Assembly: GCF_963924675.1 (NCBI RefSeq)
Contig: NC_089238.1
Span: 40,194,879 to 40,258,878 of the forward strand
Source: Phocoena phocoena
Lineage: Eukaryota > Chordata > Mammalia > Artiodactyla > Phocoenidae
Direction: 5' to 3'
DNA: 64,000 bases
Shown here: piece after piece, positions 12,391 through 23,400 of the stretch
How the letters are laid out: every line of letters starts with the position of its first letter
Numbering within the stretch: position 1 is the first letter of the stretch
Made by a program: the position numbers and the translations under genes
Notes under the pieces: model-generated
What the model was told of the DNA's origin: nothing
The model's input: the letters and a program-made list of their open reading frames with translations, nothing else
Databases searched by the model: none

Positions 12391-13909
12391 CAGGTAAGGA
12401 GGGAAAAGGGAGCACGTGAATGGTGCGGAGGAGGGCGATGGAGGTGGAGGGTGCCACCACGGGTGGGGGCCAGGGGGAAAGCCCCGACCAGCCGAGTGCG
12501 CCAAGTCCCCACTAGGGAAGAATTGAGGTCTGGCCCTTTAAAAGTGATTTCTCCTTTCCCTCTCTCCCAGTCCTGGCCTGTCACCCAAGCAAGCAGACCA
12601 GTTACAGGTCGGACAGACTTCACCCTTCACTGCCCATGTCACCCATTCCCCACCCGCTGGTATCTGAGCTAGAATTTAGGGGCCCTAAATCCAGGCTTCT
12701 AGCCTCAGCACCAGGTCCTTCCCCACTCTCATCCCTGCCCTTGGCAGTTGAAGATTCCACCTGATGAGCCTGCCCTTCAGGATGAGGGTTAGTGACACCT
12801 GAGCCCCTGGGGGCCCTTGGAGAGCTGTTTGGGGGAGGGGGCAAGGAAGGGAGGCCCGCTGGCAGTGTGGTGCAGGTAGAGGGGCAGCTTGAACCTTGGG
12901 GAGGGAATACAGGCCCAGAGAAGGAAAAGGATGAAGTCAGCACCACCTCCCCCTCAGCGCCCTCCAGGCAGCTGCCTGTAACTCTGCTAAAAATACCTGG
13001 CCCTGGTCATTCTGCTCCTGGCCTGGAGGTTGCCCAAAGTTGGGGAAATCCTGGCAGACAGGTGTCAGATGCCAGCAGGAGCGGATAGGGGTGAGACTAG
13101 ACCAGGGTCAGGTCCAGCTCCAGCCACTCTAAGAGTCTGCAATGTCTCCTTCCTTCCCTTTAGTCTCAGACTGCGCCTGCAGTTCAGGGCACACACAGGG
13201 CCTGGAGGTTCAGACTCCCATTCAGAAGGGGCATAGTTGTAGAGTAGGGATGGGGTCAGCGGGGTAGGGGTTTAGCCACCACTTGGTGCTACCACTACCC
13301 AGAGATCAGCCCCTCCTCAACCCAGGGAGGGTGCTGGGGCACAGAGGGGAGGAGATGTAATGGGGAGGCTTGGGCTCTAGTCCTGAATCTGCCTCCAGGC
13401 TCCTGGGTCTTGCCTCCCTCCCAGCCTCAGGGTGGCCAGCTATAAACTGCCTTACTCATGTTTGGGGTGTGTGGAGACTGGGAACAGGCACGCTGTGAGG
13501 TACTTTGTGACAGGGACTCGCTATTAGAGTGACGTATGATTGTGATGAGTGTGGTGGGGGTGGGGGCACCCATTCAGGGCTCAGGTGACATCACGGAGGG
13601 ATGGATCCTAGTGGGCTGCTGTAGGTTGTCATGGAGACCAGGGTCAGGTCTGTCTGACGGCTGCATCAGTTTCCTTGGCAACATCTGAGAGGGCCTTGGA
13701 ATGAGGAGGGCCTGCTTAAGAGGGTTCATGCAGGCCCGTCTGGTACTTGAGGTCCTCAAAGTTAGACAAGGCCTGGACTGAGGCCTATCTATTTGTGTTC
13801 TTCACATGGCCTGGGGGGTCTTGGAGGCCTGGGCAATCCCATGTTGGCTCTAGCTTCCTGGATGAGATCCAGAGGGAAGAGGGAGTCATGGGTTAAGTCT
13901 TCTGTGAAA
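12391..13909. other. Intergenic DNA upstream of RRAD, no gene recognised
   Basis: No exon with family similarity was recognised. The stretch contains one copy of a 36-base exact repeat (13450-13485), whose partner is at 15268-15303. Confidence 0.5.
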
Positions 13910-14077
13910 GAACGAAAGTCTTGGGACTTCCCTGGCAGTCCAGTGGTTAAGACCTTGCGCTTCCTGTGCAGGGGGCATGGGTTCGATCCCCAACTGGGGA
14001 ACTAAGATCCCACATGCCGTGTGGCATGGCCAAAAAATTAAAAAACAACAAAGCAAAACAAAAGGAACAAAAGTCTT
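13910..14077 (+). mobile_element. tRNA-derived CHR-type SINE with target-site duplication
   Basis: The body, about 13923-14064, begins 'ggacttccctggcagtccag', has the B-box-like 'gggttcgatccc', and ends in an A-rich tail. Near-identical flanks of 13 bases (GAACGAAAGTCTT at 13910-13922 and GAACAAAAGTCTT at 14065-14077) mark the insertion. Confidence 0.88.
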
Positions 14078-14524
14078 AAGAGCCAGCAAACTACTTCCCA
14101 TCAGGAACGCTGCTGGGCTGCTTATGGCCCCTCCTAACCACCTTACACATGACCTTGCTGCTGACAAGAGCCCCTGGATGTCCAACAGAGGGTGGGTGTG
14201 GGGGGTAGCTGTGGTCCTTCCAAGCAGGGAGCCATGCAAGGAATTAGGGCTGGGTTTCCCCTCTGATAATCTAAGCTCTTGACCTCAGCAATGTTTCCTC
14301 ATTGCCAAGGGAACTGCATCCACATTGGGCCACTCAGGGCCCAAGCATTCTGCAACAGGCCAGACCCATCACAAGTATTGGTATGGCCAGGGGCCCGGGG
14401 AACCATGCCAGGACATGACCTTGAAACACCCCCATTCCCACCTCCTGGTCCTCTCAGTTCTCTGGGCTGAGCTTGGCTGCCCAGAAGGAGCAAACTGAGG
14501 CTTGAATACCCCTAGGATAGCCCA

Positions 14525-14720
14525 GCCTTCAAATCCCAGCTCTGCACCTTACTAGCTGTTTCACCTCTGCCCATTTAGCTTGGGTGAGCCTCAGTTCCCG
14601 CTTGTGTAGAACAGGGATAATGTCTTCATGGGGTTTGTTATAAGATATAAATAACACAATATGCAGAGGTAAGGTGGTTGGCACATGTCTGGCCTATAGT
14701 AATATCTTGATATGAACACT
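14525..14720 (+). repeat. MIR-type old SINE
   Basis: The stretch reads like a MIR: 'aaatcccagctctgcacctt', 'ctagctgtttcacct', 'gagcctcagtt', then a drop into AT-rich DNA. It is diverged and the boundaries are approximate. Confidence 0.6.
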
Positions 14721-14999
14721 TTTATTATCACCCTTAGTTGGACAGGACAGGTTGAGTGAATCCCTGGGCCCTCTCCTGCTTCTTCTTTCCTGCTTCTGCT
14801 CCATTCTCTCCAGAATGGTGGTCTGCCCAGGAGAGGGGCAGATGCAGATACCTCTCCCCTCTCCCCCATACCCACCTTTTCTCTGTGGGACCCCATGCCC
14901 TTCCCCTTCCCTTGGGTAGCAAAATGCTGCAAAGGCAACTTGGCTGATTTCAGTATTCCCGGCCCTCCTTACACCACAGCTCCCACACCCCAGTTCTTC

Positions 15000-16480
15000 C
15001 GTTCTAAGTCTCAATTCATTCATTCCACTGACCTGTACTAAGTACCTACTACTGTGTGCCAGGCCCTTGTGCTTTGGGAATGATGATGAGCAAAAATGGA
15101 CATAGCTGGGCCTGTTCGTACATGTCATCTAATCTCTGGGTCCGTCTCACTCAGCTATGATTTGTTGTTCCCATTTTGTAGACATGGTAACCGAGGCTTG
15201 AGAAGTCACAGGCCAGAAACAGCACAGCCACACACCCCTGGTGGAGGGCTTCAGGGACCTAAAACTTCCTTACTCATGTTTGGGGTGTGTGGAGACTGGG
15301 AACCCCCATGTTCTCAGACAGCAGCTGGGATTCCAGAAAGTTCCCTGGGCACTAGCCCAGGATTCACAAATGGTGTCCCTGCAGGCAGCCGTGGGCCACG
15401 CACAGATGAGTCAAGACTGACAAGGGGACAATCTGATATGCCAGCTGGATACGAGCAGCTTGATGATCCTCGTCCACCGTGGCCTGGCTGCCAGGAGAGC
15501 CAGCTGAATGACTCAGTGACACCTGCCTCCCCGTGACCTCCCACTCCCAGGTGAACACAGACACCACAGACACCTAGACACAGCGGGCTGTCAGTGCAGA
15601 AGTACACACGTCATAAAGCCTACAGCTGGGTATTGGTGGTTGGGGAGGCTCCCTGGGGCCTGCGGGGCCCTGGGTGGCCTCCTGCCTCTCTGGAGCACTG
15701 AGTGGGAGGTACTCTGCCTGGAAGATCACCTGAAATGGTCCCAGATCCATTTTAAATCTCCTGAGCAGTCCTAAGCTATTGTGTCTCCCCACATGACACA
15801 TGAAGAAACTGGGTGACGTGGGTCGATGGCTTAACCCCTCTGAGCAGCCAGATCTTGGTCACTAGGTGGCGAAGCTACTCCCGCCTGCAAGTGGGGGTTG
15901 GAGGTGGGCGTAGGCCCCTCTAGCTAGGCAACAGCACCCCCTGCCAGCTGAGCAGTACCTGAGGTTACAGACCAGCTGAGGTTCCTCTACTCCCTAACTC
16001 GAGGTCTTGGGGAGTCAGTTACTTATTCTAGATTCTTCTTTCCTCATCTGCAAAACAGAGATGATAAAGAACAGCAACTGCCACACAGGGCTGGCTTGAG
16101 GACTGACTGACTGGATAGTATATATAAAACCTTCGGCCAATGCCCACTCTCAGGACAGGTCCAATGTTGTCAGGAGGCCCCCAAGAACAGATTTGCCAAG
16201 CGGCCAGGGTCCCTGCTGAGGCCTCTGCCCACCAGGTGGGCAAGTCTTCTTAATATCCGCATTTTTCCTCAGAGAAGGAAATGCAGGCAGGGGATTGTGA
16301 CATTAGGACTCCTGACTGGCTGATCCGAAGTCTAAGCCCCACGGTCTATCCTGGTGACCAACTGTGCTCAGCGAGGCAGAGGCCCCATACCTGAGCACCT
16401 GGGGTGCCACACGTTTCCCAGGCTGCTGGTGGAGACAGTGCTTCAGATGGCTTTCAGCAGAGAGATCTGCTGGCACTGCC
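15000..16480. other. Intergenic DNA with old MIR/L2-like fragments
   Basis: Short diverged fragments resemble L2 (about 15010-15110, 'agtacctactactgtgtgcc') and MIR (about 16010-16130). No gene was recognised. Confidence 0.45.
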
Positions 16481-16699
16481 CTGACCAGGGGACCAAACTG
16501 ATCATCACCAACAGTGGGGACAAGCTGGTATCACACAGCTACTGATGGATGCTAAGGATACATACAACACTCCTGGGCAAGGTTCTCACTAGTCAACTCA
16601 AACCTGAACTCAACCAACTTCTAGTTTATAGGAAACACAGCAGACAAAACAACAAATCAGACTGTGGGACTTCTCCAGGACAACTCACCTGGGCTTTTC

Positions 16700-17170
16700 A
16701 AAATAGTCAGTGTCAAGAAAGATTAAAAGGTAGGGAGGCAGGGAGGCAGTTCTAGAAGAGGCTAAAGAGAGATGACAACCAAATGCAATACACGAAACTT
16801 GACTGGAGCCTGACTTAAAAAACAACTATGAATGACATTTTGGGAGAAATTCATACATGCCTGGATATTAGATATTAGTGTCAGAGAATTGTTCATTTAG
16901 GGGCCAAATAACAGTACTGTGGTTACAGGCTTATTCTTAGGAGACACAGGATGAAGTACCGAGAAGTGAAGGGTCATGTGTCTGCAGCTTACTTTCAAGT
17001 ATATTTATATTCTACACACACATAAATAGAACCAAAGCTGCAACATGTTAACAACTGTTAAATCTAGGTGGTGGGTATACAAAAGTGTTCACTACAATAT
17101 TCTTTCAATTTTTTGGCATACTTGCAACTTTTCCCAATCAAACCATTGGCAGAAATTTAAAAAATGAACC
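16700..17170 (+). repeat. Old LINE-1-like 3' remnant
   Basis: The AT-rich wording ('ttattcttaggagacacagg', 'gtgttcactacaatattctt', 'caattttttggcatac') resembles the 3' ends of old mammalian L1 elements. The assignment is from memory and uncertain. Confidence 0.4.
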
Positions 17171-17288
17171 AAACCTCATTGACCCAGCCTGTATAGGCAC
17201 TCACTACCAACCCTACCCCAAACCCGGAGTGACCCCCACTGAGATGAAAGACTCTCAGGCATGCTGGGAAATGAATATAAATTAAGGG

Positions 17289-17294
17289 TTTATT
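17289..17294 (-). terminator. CIAO2B: CIAO2B polyadenylation signal
   Basis: TTTATT on the plus strand is AATAAA on the gene strand. It is about 95 bases past the stop codon, giving a short 3' UTR. Confidence 0.78.
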
Positions 17295-17384
17295 ACAAAA
17301 TGCAAAATGTTAGTTTCTTATTGTCAGTGGTTCAAGAAAACAAGGCCATGAGCCCTGCGTGGGGCTGGGAGCAAAAATTCAGGC

Positions 17385-18664
17385 TCAGGAGCGGGCTGAT
17401 AGGCACTGGTTCACAACCTCCAGCAGGTGGGTGTTCTCTAGGGCGGCTGCCACCCGCTCTTTATCCGCAAGCTGCTTGTTCACTGGGTGGAAAGAAGAGA
17501 GTGGTGAAATATATTTATACCCCCACCAACAAAGCCCTCCTGTCGCCGCCTTCCCAGGATCCCAAACCTTGGTCAGGCTACCCCAACCACCTGAGCCCAC
17601 ACCTACCCCACCTTCTTGTGACCCCTTCCCACCTGGCCACTCATGTCTGCTTCCTATACTATAAAGCCTGACAACCCTGGTCCTGTGTACTTAGGAGAGG
17701 GAGAGGGCAGGAGTGGGAGAACATGGTAAACACAGGACACTCAAGTCAGGCCAGCTTAGGTCTAGGCTGCCACCTCCACTGGGGAGTCACCCACCTAGTG
17801 CCAAACCCCCAACCATCCCCCTAATCTTGCCCTACAGACCACCATGGCAAGCGGGGAGACTCCGGGCTAATGCCTCAACACCAGCCCATACTTACCTGCA
17901 TGCTCCGAGGCATGGGTCCCTGGTGTAATGTGCACGTCCAGCTGGGAGGGAGATAGGTGGGGCCTGAGCACTCACACACCTGGCTACCCCCTTTTCCCCT
18001 CTCCCCACTCACCACCTCCATTTGATCCTTCTTCCTAATCATGCCTCTGGACTCCGGCCCTTCCATTACACCCCAAACCCACTCACAGCCATTCCATCTC
18101 TACCCAAAGGACTGGCCAACTGCTACTGACTTAAAGGCCCACCTGCGCCCCATCCCTGCTCCAAACTTACCTACAGCTCCCTACTGCCCTTCCTGCCACA
18201 CTCCTCACTACTTTTCTGCACTTTCCAGCTTGGGTCTTTATTCTTGTCCCATCCAACTGGAAAGCCTCCTCCCAGTTTCATCTCTGCTAGCTGGGATCCT
18301 TCCAGATCTCACTCTGATGTTCAAGTTCATGCTCTCCATGTCCTCCTCAGTAGCAGACACTCATGCCTGCCCCACCCCCAGGGCTCAGTTCCACCTTACC
18401 TTGAAACGCTGGGGAAGGGATCGCAGAAGCTTGACTTTGATGGACAGGCCAATAAGTGTGGCCATACTGCAGTGCGGAATGGTGGGTGTGAAGGCCACGG
18501 CCACTGTGCTTTCGGGGTCGCTCACCTGGTTGGAGAGGTGGGATGTTAGGAGGTGGGATGTTAGGAATCATGGCCTGTCCAGCCCATTGACCCTCTTCTT
18601 AGTTTGTTGCTTCAGGGAAGTCATCTAATCAGTATGCGTCTCAGTCTCTTCATCCATAAAATGG

Positions 18665-18707
<43 letters not shown>

Positions 18708-19210
18708 ATTCCAAAGATCCCCTGAGGAGTCCGTGAGCTGAGAGAACGCCAGGCCCCTGGTGCACAGCTGAGCCCTTCTGACTCTCCCGAACAAGTCGCT
18801 CCCCTGGACGCTGCGAGTGACTCACCTGAACCCGGACTTGCTCTACTACGTTCAATTCTTCCAGCGTCAGTGGATGCTCCGGGTCATTGATGGAGCGAAT
18901 CAGATGTGGCAAGTGAAGGAAAGGGGACTCTGCGCCTCTGCCCACTCAGAACCACCCCCCCCCGGGATTGCCCGGCCCTACTACAGCTCCACCGACTACT
19001 GGACATCACTTCATCCCACCACCTCCCAGGCCCCCGCGAACCCGCCCGCGCCCGGCAGCGGCGGATATCGAAGATCTCGCGCGCGTCGATGCTGTCTGGA
19101 ACCTGCTCGTCCTCCTCGCCCGCGGTCACTGGCCGCTCCCCAGAGCGCTCGTAGATGAGGGGGTTAGCGTTCTCGAGGAGGCCGCCCCCCATCCCGCCGC
19201 CGCCCACCAT
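17385..19210 (-). CDS. CIAO2B: CIAO2B (FAM96B/MIP18), cytosolic iron-sulfur assembly targeting factor
   Basis: Coding exons are 19210-19069, 18905-18826, 18525-18400, 17941-17896 and 17482-17385 (stop TGA). Together they make 164 codons, giving 163 residues, the human length. The N-terminus is glycine-rich ([20 protein letters not shown]), and the MIP18 fold follows with the conserved cysteine C93 in [17 protein letters not shown]2B works with CIAO1 and MMS19 to deliver 4Fe-4S clusters to cytosolic and nuclear proteins such as DNA polymerases and helicases (family knowledge). Introns 2-4 are GT-AG. Intron 1 (19068-18906) starts ATATCC and ends CCAC, and only this choice restores the conserved reading FDLIRSIND. 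No lesion was seen. Confidence 0.97.
18666..18706. repeat. (CA)n microsatellite in CIAO2B intron 2
   Basis: About 20 CA units lie between CIAO2B coding exons 2 and 3. Confidence 0.95.
18906..19068 (-). other. CIAO2B: CIAO2B intron 1, putative U12-type AT-AC intron
   Basis: The 163-base intron begins ATATCC and ends CCAC on the gene strand. The sequence TTCCTTCAC just before the 3' end is close to the U12 branch-site consensus TTCCTTAAC. No GT-AG alternative joins the conserved residues EIF-D-LIRSIND without adding or losing residues. Confidence 0.82.
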
Positions 19211-20455
19211 CGCGGAACTGCTGCCGGCAACTGCAGGCGGGCGCTTCCGCTCCTATGGTGCATTTCCGGGGAACGGGAAGGGGGCGTGGCGTGGCGTGGC
19301 GACGGGGTAACGCGAGGGACACCCGGCCCTGCTGGTATGCCGCCTGCGGTCTGGGTGGGGCGGCTGCCTCCGCGCGCTCTCTACGCGGATCCGAGAAAAT
19401 GCCGAGCGCTCCAACAAAGACACAGAAAAGGGACCACGGTGTGCGAACCGGGAGGGTTCCTGGCGGCGCAGGCCAAGGCTGGGGCACTAAAGACCCGTCT
19501 TGAGATTGAGCCAGGCGTACCGTCAGGCATCACTTCCTCCGAGAGGCCTGCCCCTTAGGCTGGGCGGGCGCCCAGAGTTGCCTCTGTCCTGGCACGGTTC
19601 ACTGCGTTTCGGAACTTCCCAGTGACGCACCTGCAGCCCCCGCTGCACCTTGGGCCTGGGAGTGCTCTCCCGGTTCCCAGCGTGCGGCCCTGAAGACGTT
19701 CTTCAAATGTTTGTCCAATGGATAAAGGACCGTGACCTCGATTTTGACGGGAGGTGGGGACAGGGAAAGACACGGGGTGGGGTTGAGGGTGTCCTTAAGA
19801 TGAGTGCCACAATCAGGTGTGCATTTCAGAAGGCCGGCCTTTGCCGAGTAGGGAGGAGGGGCCACAGAGACCCTCAGACCAGGGACAATAGGGGGATGAA
19901 GGCGGACCCAGGAAATCGATCCCCGAAAGCAAGGAGGAGTTTTTGGAATGAAGGGCCGTCAGACTTCCCTGCCTTTACTTGGGCAGTTCCTTTCACTCTG
20001 AACGAAGGTCGTTTTTATTCATCTGTCTATGGGAATCCTGATCGTGCACCTCGTCAAGGAAGCTCTCCTCGTTTCCCCAATCACAGATTATTGCTCCCTC
20101 TCTCTCCCCCTCGGAACACACTTGTCGGGCCTGTGACTATAAGGACACTGAACACAGGTTTGTGGAGAGGGTTCTTGGTATTGCGGAGGGGCTGCAGAAG
20201 CCTCAAGGTCCCTGCGGAGGAGGCCCAAGAGGACAGAGGGGAAGTGGCTGTGCTAGCCCCTACCTGCCACTGGCCTTTACCCGTTCTGTCCTGCTTTCCT
20301 GCCAAACCCGTCTTTCCCCGCCTACTCCCTTCCCAGTACAAAGTCCAGGCCTGGGCGAGACACTCAATCGTCGACGGCTGGATGCGTCCCTGCGCAGCCT
20401 CTTGGTGAAAAGCAGCATGTCCGTCGATAGTGCAGAAAAGACCTGTGAGCCCACG
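19211..20455. promoter_or_regulatory. CpG-rich region between the divergent genes CIAO2B and CES2
   Basis: CIAO2B starts leftward at 19210 and the usual CES2 start codon is rightward at 20456. CpG dinucleotides are dense around 19020-19480 and again around 20360-20720. No TATA box was clear. The region is likely to hold both promoters; sharing of elements is an inference. Confidence 0.6.
20162..20455 (+). other. CES2: Possible in-frame N-terminal extension of CES2
   Basis: The CES2 frame stays open upstream of 20456, with ATG codons at 20162 and 20417. The translation just before the usual start (EKTCEPT) and further up (PFPVQSPGLGETL) resembles the long human CES2 isoform. Whether it is translated cannot be seen from the sequence. 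Confidence 0.45.
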
Positions 20456-23400
20456 ATGCAGCTGGACCGACTTCGCAAGCGGCTGAGATCCGTGGCCTTC
20501 GGGGTCCTGCTTCTCCTTGTCCCGGGCCAGGGTGAGGCTCCGACGCGGGGCGGCAGGTACCGGGGTAGGATTTGCCAAATTCTGCAGAGGCAGGACCTGA
20601 GGCTGCGGGAGGAAAGGCGTCCGGGAGGTGGGAGCCGGTGGAGAGTTCCAGCACCAGAACCGTGTGAGGGATACGACGCCATCTCTGCGCCCCCTGAGGC
20701 GCAGAGAGAGTTTGGGCTGCCCCAAGTCGCACTACCCCAAGGCGCAAGCAGGCCCTAGGGGCTCTGAGCATCGCCGGGGCTGGGGAGTTATTTGGGACAT
20801 TTCCCTGCGACTGTTTGTGGTGGAGCTGGTGCTGACGGGGGTAATAACAGCAATAATTATACCTTCCCGCCGCCATTTGGCTCGGCCCTTGGCCAGAGGG
20901 GTGTCCTGACACCCACTGATCCCCTCTCCACAGGAGCCCTGGGCAAGGTTACTGGCTAAGCTTACAGAAGCCCCCATCCCCAGCCACCACATCCTACTAT
21001 CAGACTTCCACGTGCTTCTCTTCACCCCATGCACCCACCCCGAATGAGGGCAGGTCTTGACCTCCAGGGCAAAGGTGATCTCTCTTTGTGCCAGCCCTTA
21101 CTGGTAGCCTTTATAGGTTACACTATGTGGGCACGGCACCTGGGCACAGCTCCAGCTCCTGTGCCCCCTCTTTTAAAAAAATTTTTTTTTATTTATTTGG
21201 CTGCGCCAGGTCTTAGTTGCAGCACGCTGGATCTTCATTGCCGCGTGCAGGATCTTCCTTGCAGCATGCGGGATCTTTAGTTGCAGCACGTGGGATCTTT
21301 TAGTTGCAGCATGTGGGATCTAGTTCCCTGACCAGGGATCGAACCCACACCCCCCGCCTTGGGAGTGTGGAGTCTTAACCACTGGGCCACTAGGGAAGTC
21401 CCCTGCGCTCCTCTTGAAGGGCGTGATCCTCTAATCCAAACGGGCTCTGCCTGTGGGACCTGATTATCCTCTCCCTTCCCAGTCGAATCTGCCTGGGTAG
21501 CGTCCACACTCAGGACTACCCCGAGGCCCAACCCATCGTGCTTCTGCCCTTACCCCTTGCTCACCAGGCTCTAAGAGGTCACTGGAACCTTCCAGCATCA
21601 CGATCTGCGAGGCCTCGCTGATGCCTCTTTCTAAAAATGTTGCTATGTTGGATGGGACCCACTTTCAGAAAAGAAGAACTGGCAAGCACAGATGATGGGT
21701 CTGACCCTCTCCTTTCCCACCCAGTCCTGGCTTATAGGCAGGGACCATCTAGGTCCCCAGGGCCTTCCACACACTAACCAGGAGTTTACCCAAGAATGGA
21801 TGTGTGCATGCATCCTTGGTTTTCACCCAAATGGTCACACATTGTCTCCCTTTTTGGTCCCTGGCTTTTCCACTTCCTGACACAGGGAGTGACCTCTCCA
21901 CATGCCCACATGGTAGAACTTATTCTTACTGTTTAATGAAAGGGCTTCTCTTCAAGGAGGAAGCATCCTTGATGTAACTAGCCTCTGCTCAGGAACATTT
22001 TAGCAGGTTTTGTCTTTTGCTACAACAAACATCAAGCATTAAAGGTCGGTGGAGGCAGTGAATTACATGGGCAGACGTTACATCCCACAAAGGACTTATG
22101 TAGACAGCGTGTTCCTCGGGAGAAGGATGAATCTTCTGACTTGGAAAGGCATTGTTCAGTTGCCCTCTGTGGAGCATGTGAATAGCTGCTAACTTCGGCC
22201 TCACCCACACCAGGTGTCGTCAGGTGCATTCATCCACGTCAATCTAATGGGTGTAGGGTAATATAGTTCCATAAGGATGTTTTTTTTTTTTTCTTTCTTT
22301 TTTTTTTACTTTTTATTATGAAACCAGGCTCAAATCTGCCAAATTCTGCAGAAGCAGAGCCTGAGCCTGCAGGAGGAAAGGCGCCAGGGAGGTGGGAGCC
22401 AGTGGAGATAACACCAGGGGAATTGGGAGCCTGACTGGATACCTCCCTGTGCCCTGAGGCACAGAGAGGGTCAGGACTGCCCGAGGTCACACAGCACCTC
22501 AGGGCTCCTCATCTGAGGTAGCGAGAATAATATAACAAACTCAGTGTACCATGATCTACCTTTAACGTTATCAAGACCCGGGCAACTTAGTTTTGTCTGG
22601 ATTATCACCTCTCCTTTGCACCATTATTTGAAGCAAATCCCAGACATCATATCACCTGTAATTTTTTTTTTTTTTTTTGCGGTATGCGGGCCTCTCACTG
22701 TTGTGGCCTCTCCCGTTGCAGAGCACAGGCTCCGGACCACAGGCTCAGCGGCCATGGCTCACGGGCCCAGCCGCTCCGCGGCATGTGGGATCTTCCCGGA
22801 CCGGGGCACGAACCTGTGTCCCCTGCATCGGCAGGCGGACTCTCAACCACTGTGCCACCAGGGAAGCCCCTCACCTGTAATTTTTTTTATCATGTCCTAC
22901 TAAAAGAAGAAATATATGTCTCATAATTTCTTAATGTAATCAAACATCTAGTCAAATATTCTTATTTCATATTATCTCATGATATTTATGACTTTTTTAA
23001 AACCATGATTTAAACAAAGTTCTTTAAACATTAGTAGATGTGCTTTTTTTAATAACAGATTTGAGATATAATTCACATGGCATAACTTTTACCCATTTAA
23101 AGTGGTTTTTAGTATAGTCACAGAGTTTACCACATCAATTCCTCTTTCCCCAACATTTCTGTCTCTATGAATACACCAATTCTGGAAGTATAAATGAAAT
23201 AATCCAATATGTGGCCCTTTGTGACTGGCTTTTTTCACCTAGCGTATTTTCAAGTTTCATCCGTATTGTAGCATGTTTGGTACTTCTTTTTATTGCTGAA
23301 TAATATTCCATTGTATAGATATGGTACATCTTATCAATCCATTTATCAGTTGATGGACATTTGGATTGTTTCCACTTTTTGGCTATTATAAATAATCCTG

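Noticed and set aside
12130..12623. Frames with repeated Thr-His or Cys-Val
   Set aside because: They are translations of the (GT)n microsatellite; similar frames at 18625-18945 and 48200-48527 are rejected for the same reason.
13923..14064. tRNA-like A and B boxes in SINEs (here and in the other CHR copies)
   Set aside because: The boxes belong to tRNA-derived SINEs with tails and target duplications, not to functional tRNA genes.
18906..19068. A GT-AG reading of CIAO2B intron 1
   Set aside because: The GT dinucleotides near the exon 1 end would add non-conserved residues, and no AG lies at the conserved exon 2 start.
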